A stretch of DNA of 64,000 nucleotides, taken from positions 35,732-99,731 of the forward strand of contig JAMPIU010000144.1 of the NCBI GenBank assembly GCA_023667845.1, given 5' to 3'. The notes beneath the pieces are model-generated. The model had not been told where the DNA came from and made no database searches. It worked only from the letters and a program-made list of their open reading frames with translations. Source of the DNA: Dehalobacter sp. (GTDB taxonomy: Bacteria > Bacillota > Desulfitobacteriia > Desulfitobacteriales > Syntrophobotulaceae). The position numbers were made by a program, and so were the translations under genes. Every line of letters begins with the position of its first letter. The first letter of the stretch is position 1. Shown piece after piece: positions 29,589-39,507 of this stretch.

Positions 29589-29789
29589 ATGCCTAAAATG
29601 AAAACACATCGTGGAGCTGCCAAGCGTATTAAGAAAACGGCTACCGGCAAAATTGTTTGTTATCATGCGTATAAAAGCCATATCCTGGAGAAGAAGTCGC
29701 CAAAGCGTAAACGGAATCTTCGCAAAGCGGCGGTTATGCATAGTACCGACGCGAAGCGTATTGCTCGTCTGATCGCTTATGTTAAATAA
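29589..29789 (+). CDS. rpmI: Ribosomal protein bL35
   Basis: The 66-residue basic protein begins [20 protein letters not shown] and has [16 protein letters not shown], both diagnostic for L35 of the 50S subunit. It lies between infC and rplT in the conserved operon order. AAGGGGGTTATC precedes the ATG. Confidence 0.96.
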   Translation: MPKMKTHRGAAKRIKKTATGKIVCYHAYKSHILEKKSPKRKRNLRKAAVMHSTDAKRIARLIAYVK

Positions 29790-29817
29790 GAATATCACTT
29801 AAAGGAGGTCTTTAAAA

Positions 29818-30204
29818 ATGGCCCGTGTAAAAAGAGGCGTCAGAGCACATGAACGCCATAAAAAAATATTAAAATTAGCCAGAGGATATAGAGGACGTAA
29901 GAGCAAACTTTTCAGAATGGCCAAACAGCAAGTCGTTAAATCGATGGCGTATGCTTATGTTCACCGCAAACAGAGAAGACGCGATTTTCGCAAACTGTGG
30001 ATCACCAGGATTAATGCAGCTGCCCGAATGAATAACATTACGTATAACCGGCTGATGTACGGTCTGAAGCTGGCCAATGTCAATATCAACCGCAAAATGC
30101 TGGCCGATTTGGCAGTCAATGATCCTGCAGCTTTTACCAAACTTGTAGAAGTTGCCCAAAGCAAACTTGAAAACACCCATGCAAAAGCTCAGGCAAATGC
30201 TTAA
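29818..30204 (+). CDS. rplT: Ribosomal protein bL20
   Basis: The 128-residue protein has the L20 start [20 protein letters not shown] and the later [18 protein letters not shown]. Besides assembling the 50S subunit it is the usual repressor of this operon. It is about ten residues longer at the C-terminus than many L20 proteins (an Ala/Gln-rich tail). AAAGGAGGTC precedes the ATG. Confidence 0.96.
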   Translation: MARVKRGVRAHERHKKILKLARGYRGRKSKLFRMAKQQVVKSMAYAYVHRKQRRRDFRKLWITRINAAARMNNITYNRLMYGLKLANVNINRKMLADLAVNDPAAFTKLVEVAQSKLENTHAKAQANA

Positions 30205-30288
30205 GTCAAGAATACCTATGAATCTTTGGAGTTCGGTCTTTTCAGGACCGGACTCCTGCTCTATTTCAGGTAGTCCGGGAGGATCATC

Positions 30289-31113
30289 ATGATTGTTTCT
30301 TTGCAGAATGGACAGGTCAAGCATGTGGTATCCCTGCATGATAAAAAAGGCCGTAAAGAATATAGGGAATTCCTTGTAGAAGGCAAACGTTTTGTACAGG
30401 AAGCCATTCTCAGGCAAGCGCAGCTTAAGAAAGTTTATTATACGGCCCAGGACGCAGCGACAGGACCATCAGATCCGCAGTACTCCTTAAATATTTCCGG
30501 ACTGGTGACGGAGGTACGTGCGCTGGGAATAGAAGCTGAAGAGGTGTCTGAAGCGGTGATGCGCAAAATGAGCGCTACAGAAGAGCCTCAGGGTATCCTT
30601 GGAATCATCCGGAGAACTGAATTTGACTGGCAGGATATCAAGGTTCGGAAAGATACCATTCTTCTCGTCGTCGATGGAATCCAGGACCCGGGTAATTTGG
30701 GCACGATTTTAAGAACCGCCCTGGCTGCAGATGTCAAGCAAATCATTTTGACAAAAAAAACGGTGGATCTTTATAATCCTAAAGTTCTGCGCAGCAGTAT
30801 GGGCTCCGTTTTTTCTGAAGTGATCCTAACGGATAAAACGCCTGAAGAAATAGCAATTTTTTGCAGACAAAGAGAATGTTCCATGGTCGTGTCTACCATG
30901 GGTGGGACTTCCATATTTAAGACGAACATTTGTGAAGACTATCCTTTGGCGTTAATTATTGGCAATGAGGCTGCGGGGCCGTCAGCTTTTTTTATGGAAA
31001 AGGCCGCTAAGCAGTATTCCATTCCAATGTTTAACAATGTTGAATCACTGAATGCGTCAATGGCTGCCGGAATATTCCTTTATGAAATGCGAAGACAGGG
31101 ACAATTCTTGTAA
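30289..31113 (+). CDS. SpoU/TrmH-family RNA 2'-O-methyltransferase
   Basis: The 274-residue protein has an N-terminal substrate-binding domain (KEYREFLVEGKRFVQEA) and a SPOUT methyltransferase domain with the three knot motifs: DGIQDPGNLGTILRTA, LIIGNEAAGPS and SIPMFNNVESLNASMAAGI. Its usual placement next to rplT or pheS in Firmicutes fits the YsgA-type rRNA methyltransferase. The exact nucleotide modified is unknown. Confidence 0.88.
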   Translation: MIVSLQNGQVKHVVSLHDKKGRKEYREFLVEGKRFVQEAILRQAQLKKVYYTAQDAATGPSDPQYSLNISGLVTEVRALGIEAEEVSEAVMRKMSATEEPQGILGIIRRTEFDWQDIKVRKDTILLVVDGIQDPGNLGTILRTALAADVKQIILTKKTVDLYNPKVLRSSMGSVFSEVILTDKTPEEIAIFCRQRECSMVVSTMGGTSIFKTNICEDYPLALIIGNEAAGPSAFFMEKAAKQYSIPMFNNVESLNASMAAGIFLYEMRRQGQFL

Positions 31114-31124
31114 ACCATGATTGA

Positions 31125-31545
31125 AAATGATATAATTCTGATCAGGCAAAGAAAACAATGACTTTGCTTTCCGAACCTAAGCCGAGGAAAGGTGGGCTCA
31201 AAATGTCAGCGCCTGATTATTTTTGGAAAGCCTTCGAGGCAACCGGTTCTCCCCAATTATATCTTTTATACAAGAACAACGACAAATTGACAAGTGACAA
31301 TGAACGGAACAAAAGGCAGGCAGGCCTCTAAAGGGAGGACCGACCCAGACTGAAAGTCGGCCAGGCAGGCAGCTACCTCAACATGGGAGTCTTGAGGTTG
31401 AAGTTCATTCCGGGAGTTAACCGGTTGGCAGCCGTTACCAGCTTATGAAGTGTGAACTGTGATTTGACGCATGGTCAAAAAAGGGTGGTACCACGGGAAA
31501 CCTAACTCTCGTCCCTAGAGGACGAGAGTTTATTGTTTTTTTACA
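31125..31545 (+). promoter_or_regulatory. T-box leader of pheS
   Basis: The roughly 400-base leader before pheS contains the T-box core AGGGTGGTACCACGG at 31482-31496 and a terminator ACTCTCGTCC (31505-31514) / GGACGAGAGT (31520-31529) followed by TTATTGTTTTTTT. The antiterminator would form between the core and the left terminator arm on binding uncharged tRNA-Phe. A candidate specifier TTC lies in the left half but was not fixed to a loop. Confidence 0.87.
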
Positions 31546-31573
31546 TGAATTCATTGCTGAAAGGGTGACCACA

Positions 31574-32596
31574 ATGCGAGAAGAAATAAAGAAGATTAAG
31601 GAAGATACACTGGAGCAACTGACGAAGCTGACTTCGTCGGAAGAGCTTCAGGAGCTAAAAGTCCGGGTGATGGGCAAAAAGGGATCACTCACATCCTTGC
31701 TGAAGCAGATGGGTCAGCTCAGTGCGGAAGAGCGTCCCCAAATGGGGCAGATCGTCAATGAACTACGCAGCCAGCTCGAAGATGCCTGGGACAAAAAATG
31801 GAAGGAATTCGAAAAGAATGCTTTGGAAAGCAGACTTAGGGAAGAACGGATCGATATCAGTCTGTCAGGGTATTCTTTGCCTCAGGGGCACCAGCATCCT
31901 CTAAGCAAAGTGATCGAGGAAATTGAAGATATTTTTATGGGCATGGGTTTTACGATCGCTGAGGGACCAGAAATAGAAACGGATTACTATAACTTTGAAG
32001 CGTTGAACCTGCCGAAAGACCATCCGGCCAGGGATATGCAGGATACGTTTTTTATCACCGAGGATATTCTGCTTCGGACGCAGACCTCGCCGGTCCAGAT
32101 CAGAACCATGGAAAAATTAAGGCCCCAGCTTCCGGTCAAGATCATTGCGCCAGGGAAAGTTTTCCGCAACGATGATGATGCAACCCACTCACCGATGTTC
32201 CATCAGGTAGAGGGGCTGCTGGTTGATAAGGGAGTCAGAATGTCCGATCTTAAAGGACTGCTTCTGTACTTCTCCAGACAAATGTTCGGCGAATCCCGGG
32301 AAATCCGCTTGAGGCCGAGCTTTTTCCCGTTTACGGAGCCCAGTGCTGAAGTTGATGTGTCCTGCATGCTTTGCGGCGGTGCAGGCTGCAGGCTGTGCAA
32401 AGGAACCGGCTGGATTGAAATCCTGGGGGCCGGGATGGTTCATCCGCATGTGCTGGAGATGGGTGGATATGATCCTAAGGAAGTAACAGGCTTTGCTTTC
32501 GGCATGGGCGTAGAACGGATTGCCATGCTGAAATACGGCATTGAAGATATGCGGCTGCTTTTTGATAACGACATCCGCTTCCTGGAACAGTTCTAG
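31574..32596 (+). CDS. pheS: Phenylalanyl-tRNA synthetase alpha chain
   Basis: The 340-residue chain starts with a coiled-coil tRNA-binding arm and continues into a class II catalytic core; [40 protein letters not shown] (motif 2 region) and [15 protein letters not shown] (motif 3) are clear. ATG 31574 is used; an in-frame GTG at 31565 lies too close to the leader. An insertion of a repeat element separates it from pheT. Confidence 0.96.
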   Translation: MREEIKKIKEDTLEQLTKLTSSEELQELKVRVMGKKGSLTSLLKQMGQLSAEERPQMGQIVNELRSQLEDAWDKKWKEFEKNALESRLREERIDISLSGYSLPQGHQHPLSKVIEEIEDIFMGMGFTIAEGPEIETDYYNFEALNLPKDHPARDMQDTFFITEDILLRTQTSPVQIRTMEKLRPQLPVKIIAPGKVFRNDDDATHSPMFHQVEGLLVDKGVRMSDLKGLLLYFSRQMFGESREIRLRPSFFPFTEPSAEVDVSCMLCGGAGCRLCKGTGWIEILGAGMVHPHVLEMGGYDPKEVTGFAFGMGVERIAMLKYGIEDMRLLFDNDIRFLEQF

Positions 32597-32604
32597 GACA
32601 TTGA

Positions 32605-32696
32605 TCTTACGCTGGAACTGTGGCACACAGACCCAGCTATGAAGGTTTAAATGTCTAGTTATTTAGAGAACGGTATCCTAGAAATAGTTTGAATGA
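32605..32696. repeat. Intergenic palindromic element E (partial) between pheS and pheT
   Basis: From nine bases after the pheS stop, CTTACGCTGGAACTGTGGCAC and the next 70 bases repeat, in reverse complement, the flank and left end of element C (21330-21415), and match the right end of element D (54862-54902). Only one end of the element is present. pheS and pheT are usually adjacent, so this looks like an insertion into the operon. Confidence 0.75.
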
Positions 32697-32757
32697 TTGT
32701 ATAGATAGATTGTTTTTATTTATCATATAACATGTTGATGTACTGGAGGATGCTCTG

Positions 32758-35169
32758 ATGAGAGTAAGTATGGAATGGCTGAAACAATACCTCGAACTCA
32801 GTCTCAGCCCTGAGGAATTGGCAGAAGTCCTGACCAGGGGCGGGATTGAAGTTGAAGGGGTAGAATGCTTGAATAAAGGATTCACAGAAGTCTATATCGG
32901 TGAAATTCTGGATATCCAGCCCCATCCCGATGCCCAAAAACTGCAGGTATGCCGTTTGAATACCGGCAGGGAAGAACTGACCATTGTTACGGGTGCCTCG
33001 AATGTTCTTGTCGGGGATAAAGTACCGGTAGCCGTTCCGGGAGCGGTGCTTCCGGGGGGTAAAGAGATTCAACCGGTCGAGATGAGAGGCGTAAAATCGT
33101 ATGGGATGCTTTGTTCCGATAAGGAACTTGAGATCGAAGCTGTCGGTCAGGAACGCAGTAAAGGCGGGATCCTGATCCTGTCTCCTGACGCGCCTGTCGG
33201 TGAGAGCCTGGAAGCCTATCTTGGTCTGCAGGACAGCGTCCTGGAACTGGAACTTTACCCTAACCGGCCGGATTGTCTGGCGATGGTCAATGTTGCGAGA
33301 GAGGCCGGAACTTTGCTCGGGAAAAAGCCTGTTTTGCCGGAATGGGCCCGCGAGGAAATGCCTTCCTGGCCGGAAGATGTCAGGCAGAAGGTTGAAATTG
33401 AAGATCCGGAACTTTCCTGGCGTTATTCGGCGCTGCTGGTGGATGATGTCGTCATTCAACCCTCGCCGCTTTGGATGCAGAACCGGCTTCGGGCTGCCGG
33501 GGTCCGTCCGATCAATAATATTGTCGATATTACCAACTACTGCATGCTGGAAATGGGACAGCCGCTTCATGCGTTCGACCGGGATAAACTTCGGGGTACG
33601 GTCAGAGTCCGCAAAGCTAAACAAGGTGAAACCATGGTCAGCCTGGACGGCATCGAAAGAAGACTGGAACCTGATATGCTGGTGATCGCCGATGATAACG
33701 GGCCGCAAGCCATTGCCGGTGTCATGGGCGGCCTGGAAAGTGAAGTGACCGGCAAGACCTGCAGGATCCTGTTTGAATCAGCACATTTTCTCGGTTCGAG
33801 TGTCCGGCGTACCAGCAGAAAGCTGGGACTCCGTTCGGAATCTTCCAGCCGTTTTGAAAAAGGGGTTAATCCTTACTGGACGGTTCCCACCCTGGGCAGA
33901 GTGGCAGAATTGCTGCTGGAACTCGAGGCAGGTGTACCGATGTCCTTTACGGAAAAAGTCTGTGCACTTCCGCCCAAGGTCCGGATTGAAATAGCGGTTT
34001 CCACGGTTAACCAGGTCCTGGGTGTGGAATATGCGGATCAGGAAATTGAAAAGGTTTTTGAAGCTCTTGACTTTGAATATCTGAAATTGTCTGACTGCCG
34101 GTACAGTGTCGAAATTCCTTCCTACAGGCAGGACCTTAAAATTGAAGTTGATTTGATTGAAGAGATTGCCCGCATCATCGGCTATGATAAGATTCCTACC
34201 ACCCTGCCGCAGGGCAGCCAAACGCAGGGGCGCAGAACACCCGAACAGGCTTTCCGATACAAACTGCGTAAGATCCTGATCAAAGCCGGGATGAACGAGG
34301 TCATTTCCTACTCTTTCAGCAATAAAGAAATGGATGATCAATGGGGGTCAGAAGGCCGGAATATCCCGCTCTTAAATCCATTAAGGGAAGAATTAGGAAC
34401 GATGAGGACGTCACTCTTACCCGGACTATTGGAGATTGCGTCCAGAAATACCGCCAGACGCAACACGGATCTGCTGCTGTTTGAAATCGGCAATGTCTAT
34501 TTGCCAAAAGAGCTGCCGTTAAAGAAGCTGCCCGATGAGGTTTCCCGGATTGCCGGCTTGGCGCAGGGGGAAAGCAAACGTCACTGGCTGAATTCGCAGG
34601 TGAAATTTGATTTCTTTTATGTTAAAGGGATACTCACACAGATCACGGAAGAATGCGGAATGGAATTTGAATATCGGAGAATTGACGAAGGTAAGTACTG
34701 CAGCCTGCTTCATCCCGGGAGGTCCGCAAATATTTACTGCAATGGTGAGTACCTTGGTATTCTCGGTGAAATCTATCCGCAGCTCGACCAGAGATGGGAC
34801 CTGCAGCGCCCGGTGCTCTTTGAGCTTGATTTTGGAGCGCTGTTCAAGAATGCCAATCTCACGGTTGTTGCCAAATCGTACCCGCGTTATCCGGCAATTC
34901 AGCGTGACCTGGCCGTTGTCGTTCCGGAAGAGGTATCCGCAGAAGATATTAAGAAAAAGGTAATGGCACTCGGCGGGAAATTCCTGAAAGAAGTAGAGCT
35001 GTTCGATGTGTATCAAGGACAGCCCGTTCCGGCGGGACACAAAAGCCTTGCCTTTACGATGCGTTACCAGTCTGCAGAACGAACCTTGAAAGATGAAGAA
35101 GTGAACGCCTTTAATTCCGACATCCTTTCGGGAATACAGCAGGAATTTGGGGCAAAATGGCGAAAATAA
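32758..35169 (+). CDS. pheT: Phenylalanyl-tRNA synthetase beta chain
   Basis: The 803-residue chain starts with the usual MRVSMEWLKQYLEL, followed by the tRNA-binding (EMAP-like) domain, the B3/B4 editing domain (NRPDCLAMVNVAREAGTL), the B5 domain, a catalytic-like fold and a C-terminal anticodon-binding FDX-ACB domain (KSYPRYPAIQRDLAVVVPEE). Length and domain order are normal. GGAGGATGCTCTG precedes the ATG. Confidence 0.96.
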   Translation: MRVSMEWLKQYLELSLSPEELAEVLTRGGIEVEGVECLNKGFTEVYIGEILDIQPHPDAQKLQVCRLNTGREELTIVTGASNVLVGDKVPVAVPGAVLPGGKEIQPVEMRGVKSYGMLCSDKELEIEAVGQERSKGGILILSPDAPVGESLEAYLGLQDSVLELELYPNRPDCLAMVNVAREAGTLLGKKPVLPEWAREEMPSWPEDVRQKVEIEDPELSWRYSALLVDDVVIQPSPLWMQNRLRAAGVRPINNIVDITNYCMLEMGQPLHAFDRDKLRGTVRVRKAKQGETMVSLDGIERRLEPDMLVIADDNGPQAIAGVMGGLESEVTGKTCRILFESAHFLGSSVRRTSRKLGLRSESSSRFEKGVNPYWTVPTLGRVAELLLELEAGVPMSFTEKVCALPPKVRIEIAVSTVNQVLGVEYADQEIEKVFEALDFEYLKLSDCRYSVEIPSYRQDLKIEVDLIEEIARIIGYDKIPTTLPQGSQTQGRRTPEQAFRYKLRKILIKAGMNEVISYSFSNKEMDDQWGSEGRNIPLLNPLREELGTMRTSLLPGLLEIASRNTARRNTDLLLFEIGNVYLPKELPLKKLPDEVSRIAGLAQGESKRHWLNSQVKFDFFYVKGILTQITEECGMEFEYRRIDEGKYCSLLHPGRSANIYCNGEYLGILGEIYPQLDQRWDLQRPVLFELDFGALFKNANLTVVAKSYPRYPAIQRDLAVVVPEEVSAEDIKKKVMALGGKFLKEVELFDVYQGQPVPAGHKSLAFTMRYQSAERTLKDEEVNAFNSDILSGIQQEFGAKWRK

Positions 35170-35213
35170 ACAATAATGATGCGAGCTCAACAAGGTACTA
35201 GACAGGAGAGCGG

Positions 35214-35483
35214 GTGAAGACGGTGAATCCGGAAGAGCAAAAAGTATCGGTTCTGATTTTCGGAGAACTTCATGTTATTCGCGGCAAGGGATCTGAGGAA
35301 TATATCAAAAAACTCGCCCATGATGTCGATAAAAGAATGGAAGAAATTGCGTTGAAATTTCCGAAGCTTCCAGCACATCAGGTAGCTATCCTGGCAGCGC
35401 TTAATTTTGCAGATGAATTGGCAACCATAAAAGAAGAACAGATGACGCTTCTTAACATGTTAGGAGAAAGCGGCGGCGAATAA
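35214..35483 (+). CDS. zapA: Cell division protein ZapA
   Basis: The 89-residue protein matches ZapA, which bundles FtsZ filaments at the division ring: VLIFGELHVIRGKGSEEYIKKLAHDVDKRM, then QVAILAALNFADELATIKEE, a predicted helix for the dimer. GTG 35214 follows CAGGAGAG; GTG 35223 is possible. Placement after pheT is common in Firmicutes. Confidence 0.88.
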   Translation: MKTVNPEEQKVSVLIFGELHVIRGKGSEEYIKKLAHDVDKRMEEIALKFPKLPAHQVAILAALNFADELATIKEEQMTLLNMLGESGGE

Positions 35484-35627
35484 TTTTTTTACCATCTGAC
35501 GGTGATTAAGAAATGGTCGATCCCGCTTATTATTCGGCCATTTCTTTATTATTTATCGCAGGCGCCCAGTCTTTTTTTTGTTTATCAGGAAATGATAGAA
35601 TAAAATGAAACAAACGGAGGTGTTACA

Positions 35628-35897
35628 ATGAAAGGAATTGTCACTGTAATAGGAAAAGATAAAGTCGGGATCATCTATGGCGTTACCAAGATTCTGATGG
35701 AGAATAATGTAAACGTGGAGGATATCAGCCAGACGATTTTGCAGGATTATTTCACCATGATGATGCTGGTCAACCTTTCCAACATAAAATGCGATTTCAG
35801 TGTTCTGAAGGAAGAGCTTGATGCCTTCGGCAAAGAGATCGGATTGTCGGTGAAGATTCAAAGAGAAGAGATCTTCGACTATATGCACAATATTTAA
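35628..35897 (+). CDS. ACT-domain protein, UPF0237 family
   Basis: The 89-residue protein is a single ACT domain, a small ligand-binding fold usually regulated by amino acids: GIVTVIGKDKVGIIYGVTKILMENNVNVEDISQT is typical. It is preceded by GGAGGTGTTACA and followed 65 bases on by the PFL-family gene. These two genes travel together in many Firmicutes and probably act in one pathway, as yet unknown. Confidence 0.9.
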   Translation: MKGIVTVIGKDKVGIIYGVTKILMENNVNVEDISQTILQDYFTMMMLVNLSNIKCDFSVLKEELDAFGKEIGLSVKIQREEIFDYMHNI

Positions 35898-35962
35898 CTT
35901 ACAGGTAACAAGGGTTGACAAGTTGCCAGCCGGAAACAGGGGAAGTCTTTTGGAGGTAAATA

Positions 35963-37321
35963 ATGAATCTCTATAAAAATATTTTTGAAACCACCCGCAT
36001 GATCGAGAAAGAAAAACTGGATATCCGGACCATCACGATGGGCATTTCTTTGCTTGATTGCATCGACTCTTCGGGAGAAAAGGCCCGCCAAAGAATTTAT
36101 GACAAAATTACCAGGTTGGCACAAAATCTTGTCAAAGTGGGCAATGAAATCGAAACTGAATATGGCATTCCCATTATCAATAAACGAATTTCAGTCACCC
36201 CGATGGCCATCATCGCTTCCGGGAGTGAAGAAGAAAGCTATGTCGAGTTTGCGAGAACGCTGGACAAAGCAGCCCAGGAGGTCGGCGTTAACTTTATCGG
36301 AGGCTTCTCCGCTCTGGTGCAGAAAGGCTTTACGAAAGGTGACAGAATCTTAATTGAATCCATCCCTGAGGCTCTGAATGAAACAGAACGGGTATGTTCG
36401 TCTGTGAATGTGGCCAATTCCAAAGCCGGCATCAACATGGATGCAGTGAAGATGATGGGAAAAGTAATTAAAGATACGGCTTATTTGACCAGGGACAGAG
36501 ACTCTCTGGGTTGTGCGAAGCTGGTGGTGTTTGCGAATGCCGTCGATGACAATCCGTTTATGGCGGGCGCCTTCCACGGGGTTGGCGAACCCGAAGTTGT
36601 GATCAATGTCGGCGTCAGCGGTCCCGGCGTCGTCAAATGTGCCATGGAGAAAGTCAAGGGAGAACCCTTGCATGTCGTAGCCGAGAACATTAAGAAGACT
36701 GCCTTTAAAATTACCCGGGCCGGCCAGCTGGTTGGCAACGAAGTATCCAGAAGACTGGACGTACCGTTCGGTATTTTGGATTTGTCCCTGGCCCCAACAC
36801 CGGAAATCGGAGACAGTGTGGCCAGGATTCTTGAAGAAATGGGCTTGGAAGCCTGCGGAACCCATGGCACGACGGCAGCCCTGGCCATGCTGAATGACGC
36901 TGTCAAAAAAGGCGGCATCATGGCTTCCTCCTCCGTAGGGGGATTAAGCGGAGCGTTTATCCCGGTCAGCGAAGATGAAGGAATGATCAATGCGGTTAAG
37001 TGCGGTGCACTGACCTTTGACAAGCTCGAAGCGATGACCAGTGTCTGCTCCGTAGGACTGGATATGATTGCGATACCCGGAGATACGAAGGAATCGACGA
37101 TCTCAGCCATGATTGCAGACGAAGCCGCAATCGGCGTCATCAATAATAAAACGACCGCAGTCCGTGTTATCCCGGTATATGGCAAAGGGGTCGGCGATAC
37201 TGCCGAGTTCGGCGGTTTGCTGGGCTATGCGCCAATCATGGCGGTCAATCCATACAGCGCGGAAGAGTTCATTAACCGGGGTGGCAGAATTCCAGCGCCG
37301 ATTCACAGCTTCAGGAATTAA
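35963..37321 (+). CDS. PFL-family protein, UPF0210 (DUF711)
   Basis: The 452-residue protein matches UPF0210, distantly related to pyruvate formate-lyase-like folds, with the conserved stretch [18 protein letters not shown] near the start and [20 protein letters not shown] near the end. No biochemical role is established. TGGAGGTAAATA precedes the ATG. Confidence 0.9.
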   Translation: MNLYKNIFETTRMIEKEKLDIRTITMGISLLDCIDSSGEKARQRIYDKITRLAQNLVKVGNEIETEYGIPIINKRISVTPMAIIASGSEEESYVEFARTLDKAAQEVGVNFIGGFSALVQKGFTKGDRILIESIPEALNETERVCSSVNVANSKAGINMDAVKMMGKVIKDTAYLTRDRDSLGCAKLVVFANAVDDNPFMAGAFHGVGEPEVVINVGVSGPGVVKCAMEKVKGEPLHVVAENIKKTAFKITRAGQLVGNEVSRRLDVPFGILDLSLAPTPEIGDSVARILEEMGLEACGTHGTTAALAMLNDAVKKGGIMASSSVGGLSGAFIPVSEDEGMINAVKCGALTFDKLEAMTSVCSVGLDMIAIPGDTKESTISAMIADEAAIGVINNKTTAVRVIPVYGKGVGDTAEFGGLLGYAPIMAVNPYSAEEFINRGGRIPAPIHSFRN

Positions 37322-37342
37322 CAATTGCCAATTGACATAAAC

Positions 37343-37380
37343 ACAAAAAAAGCCACATCACCAGAAAGAGTGGCTTGAAA
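37343..37380. terminator. Bidirectional terminator
   Basis: AAGCCAC (37350-37356) pairs with GTGGCTT (37370-37376). An A-run on the left gives a T-run for the minus-strand gene, and the stem also lies after the PFL-family gene. Confidence 0.65.
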
Positions 37381-37399
37381 TTGGGGAAATGGGAAGAGA

Positions 37400-38281
37400 T
37401 TAATTTTTCTCAGGATCTTCCGGAGCTTTCGGAGCTACCATGGTCGTTTTCTCAATGCGCTTCAACTTGTTCATCGCTTTAGACATTAACTGATTGGCAT
37501 GGCTGATATATAATTTGCAAGCATTCGGGTCCGCTGCGGCCATTTCTTTGATGGCGATAAAGAGTTCCTCCAATCCTTTGGTTATCAGCTCAAAGCGGGC
37601 ATCTGCCTGGCTCATGGAGAGGTTGAGCTTTAAGAGCTTGCTTTCGTATTCTATCTCGGCGATGTGCTTAGCTGCTGCATTTTCATTTTCCAGGACGTCA
37701 AGCTTCCGCTGCAGCTTCAAAACATTTCCCTGCTCGGCCCATACGGCTTGCAGGTTATCCGTGGCTTCTTTTTTCGCCCGGTCGCGCTCATCTGATAATT
37801 TGGAGATTTTATCTTTTTGCTCAGCACAGACTTTCTGCAGGTCTTCTTTCCCGGCAAGCTCCTGGTTCCTAACATATACCGCCTGCTGCAGCTGCTGCTT
37901 GCTCATGCTGCCTGCATCATTCTCAGCGATAAACGCATCCCGCTGATCTTCCGGGAGCCCAAGAAGAATGAGGGCCTGGGTGTAGGTCAAATTCGCCACC
38001 GGTGGCGAATTTGACATTTCCTGATCTTCGGATGAGACGAGCAGTTTAATCCCATATTCATCGAAGACTTGTATCAGTTTTTCTGCAGTTCTTTGAGAAT
38101 AACTTACTGATTCCTCCAGCCACTTGCCCCACTCACCATGCGGCAGCAGCGCTTTGGCTTCCTTCAGGCGTTTTCCTACTTCGACGGCGCTGGCCAGCAG
38201 AATTTTATTGGTTTGTTGTCTTATCGTATTGATTTCAGCCGCGATGACAGGCGGCGTGCGTTCTGTCAGCAAATCACGCAT
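37400..38281 (-). CDS. DUF3102 protein with coiled coil
   Basis: The 293-residue protein has an N-terminal DUF3102 domain (AAEINTIRQQTNKILLASAVEVGKRLKEAK, then PHGEWGKWLEESVSYSQRTAEKLI) and a long charged coiled coil (about residues 140-225). DUF3102 proteins occur on mobile DNA in Firmicutes; some family members look ParB/HTH-like. A perfect 30-base palindrome lies inside the gene. It marks the left edge of the accessory region. Function unknown. Confidence 0.75.
   Translation of the reverse strand: MRDLLTERTPPVIAAEINTIRQQTNKILLASAVEVGKRLKEAKALLPHGEWGKWLEESVSYSQRTAEKLIQVFDEYGIKLLVSSEDQEMSNSPPVANLTYTQALILLGLPEDQRDAFIAENDAGSMSKQQLQQAVYVRNQELAGKEDLQKVCAEQKDKISKLSDERDRAKKEATDNLQAVWAEQGNVLKLQRKLDVLENENAAAKHIAEIEYESKLLKLNLSMSQADARFELITKGLEELFIAIKEMAAADPNACKLYISHANQLMSKAMNKLKRIEKTTMVAPKAPEDPEKN
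37986..38015. repeat. Perfect 30-base palindrome inside the DUF3102 gene
   Basis: GTCAAATTCGCCACC (37986-38000) is followed with no spacer by its exact complement GGTGGCGAATTTGAC (38001-38015). The codons read SNSPPVANLT on the minus strand. A palindrome of this size in coding DNA is not expected by chance. Confidence 0.85.
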
Positions 38282-38404
38282 ATTGATACCGTTCTTTCCT
38301 GTTCTTTATTGACATCATATGGGATAAGCCTGACAATCGTGACAAAAGGTCTAAATAGATAAGGTATCATGAAGGGTAAGCGCAAAAAATATTTGAAGTA
38401 TTAA

Positions 38405-38433
38405 AATGGCGGCCACACGGCCGCCATTCTTTT
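38405..38433. terminator. Strong hairpin, probable terminator
   Basis: AATGGCGGCC (38405-38414) and GGCCGCCATT (38419-38428) form a 10-base perfect stem with an ACAC loop followed by CTTTT. It lies in the 308-base gap between the DUF3102 and response-regulator genes; I see no gene in that gap. Confidence 0.6.
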
Positions 38434-38589
38434 CGTCGCTTCGCTTAAACTTGCGGTGGATTACCGCTTGCTTCCCAAGACATGAGAGTAATTGATTGAA
38501 TGGACATGAAGGGTATTATAGAATTTGTTGGAGCACACTTCAAATAAAAAAATTGAAGCTGATTATGTAAAGAAAAGTGAAGCTTATGA

Positions 38590-38976
38590 TTACGCCTTCT
38601 TGGTCAGAACTTTGTCTAATATAGCATCAATGTGCTCCTGGGTACCAGGCTTGCATACTACTTGCAAAGGCTGGACCTGTATGAATTGATTGTGATCATC
38701 GGCAGATGTCACAAACACGATGCTGCATGTTGACATAAAATCGGATTGCCTTACATGTTTGGCGGTTTCGAGACCAGTCAACTTTTTCATGCTATTGTCA
38801 AGAAAAAGAAGGTCAAAAATCATATCACGCTTATTCAGCTCTTCGAGAAGCTCTTCACCACTTCCAAATTGGTAAATATCAAATAAAACCCCCTTTTCTT
38901 TTTCATATAAATGAATGAATGCTTCCAATAACTGGCGACACAACGGCCTGTCATCACAAATGCCGATAGTAAGCAA
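38590..38976 (-). CDS. Stand-alone response-regulator receiver domain
   Basis: About 129 residues form one receiver domain, with the acidic pair in GICDDRPLCRQ, the phosphoacceptor Asp in LLFLDNSMKKL, and Thr/Ser and Lys positions in VFVTSADD and VVCKPG. There is no output domain; the sequence is closest to the AgrA/LytTR receiver type. The start is taken as TTG 38976 after GGAGGGAG; the frame is open to 38991. A deleted copy of part of this gene lies at 55046-55137. Confidence 0.75.
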   Translation of the reverse strand: MLTIGICDDRPLCRQLLEAFIHLYEKEKGVLFDIYQFGSGEELLEELNKRDMIFDLLFLDNSMKKLTGLETAKHVRQSDFMSTCSIVFVTSADDHNQFIQVQPLQVVCKPGTQEHIDAILDKVLTKKA

Positions 38977-39127
38977 AACATCTCCCTCCAAAAACCTGTT
39001 TATCCAACTAAAAAGGTATTAAGTTCATTATATATTGACAATAATACAAATACAAGGGTAATAAATACTCTTATACTTTGTTAAGAATGCTATTCATAAT
39101 TGCTAAAGTAAAGCAGGGTGATAAAAC

Positions 39128-39457
39128 ATGGAAATTGATTACAAAGCATTAGGCGAGCGGATTGCGAAAAGGCGCAAGGTTTTGAATCTGACCCAGGATA
39201 ACGTCGCTGAAGCAACAGGGCTCAGCAACAACCATATATCCAATATAGAGAACAATCATTCTATCCCCAGTATCGAATCATTGCTTAAAATATGCGAGGC
39301 TCTGGACATCACACCAGATTATTTTTTGCTGGGTATTTTCAGACAAACGAATGACAGTCTGCTTTCTCAGATTAATCAAAAAATTAAGCTGTGCGATGAG
39401 AGAAAGCTGGAACTGGTTGATCATTTCATGACTTGGGTAGTTAATGAAAAACTATAG
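39128..39457 (+). CDS. XRE-family helix-turn-helix regulator
   Basis: The 109-residue protein has an N-terminal HTH_3 domain (LGERIAKRRKVLNLTQDNVAEATGLSNNHISNIENNHSIPSIESLLKI split over helices 1-4) and a C-terminal stretch of unknown role. AAAGCAGGGTGATAAAAC precedes the ATG. Two deleted remnants of paralogues are found at 39750 and 55506, so this gene type has been copied here repeatedly. Confidence 0.85.
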   Translation: MEIDYKALGERIAKRRKVLNLTQDNVAEATGLSNNHISNIENNHSIPSIESLLKICEALDITPDYFLLGIFRQTNDSLLSQINQKIKLCDERKLELVDHFMTWVVNEKL

Positions 39458-39465
39458 TATGTCAA

Positions 39466-39482
39466 TAGGGTTTATCGTCCTA
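39466..39482. promoter_or_regulatory. Inverted repeat upstream of the small XRE gene (copy 1)
   Basis: TAGGGT-TTATC-GTCCTA is an imperfect inverted repeat 26 bases before the small XRE gene. The same site at 55222-55238 is perfect (TAGGAC-TTATC-GTCCTA) before the second XRE copy. It is a likely operator for that regulator. Confidence 0.45.
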
Positions 39483-39507
39483 AGATATACTTGCTTTGGT
39501 GATGATG

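Noticed and set aside
32716..33708. Minus-strand frame of 330 codons
   Set aside because: It is the antisense shadow of pheT, which is certain from its domains.
36350..37185. Overlapping minus-strand frames within the PFL-family gene
   Set aside because: Both are antisense to a well-conserved gene and have no recognisable features.
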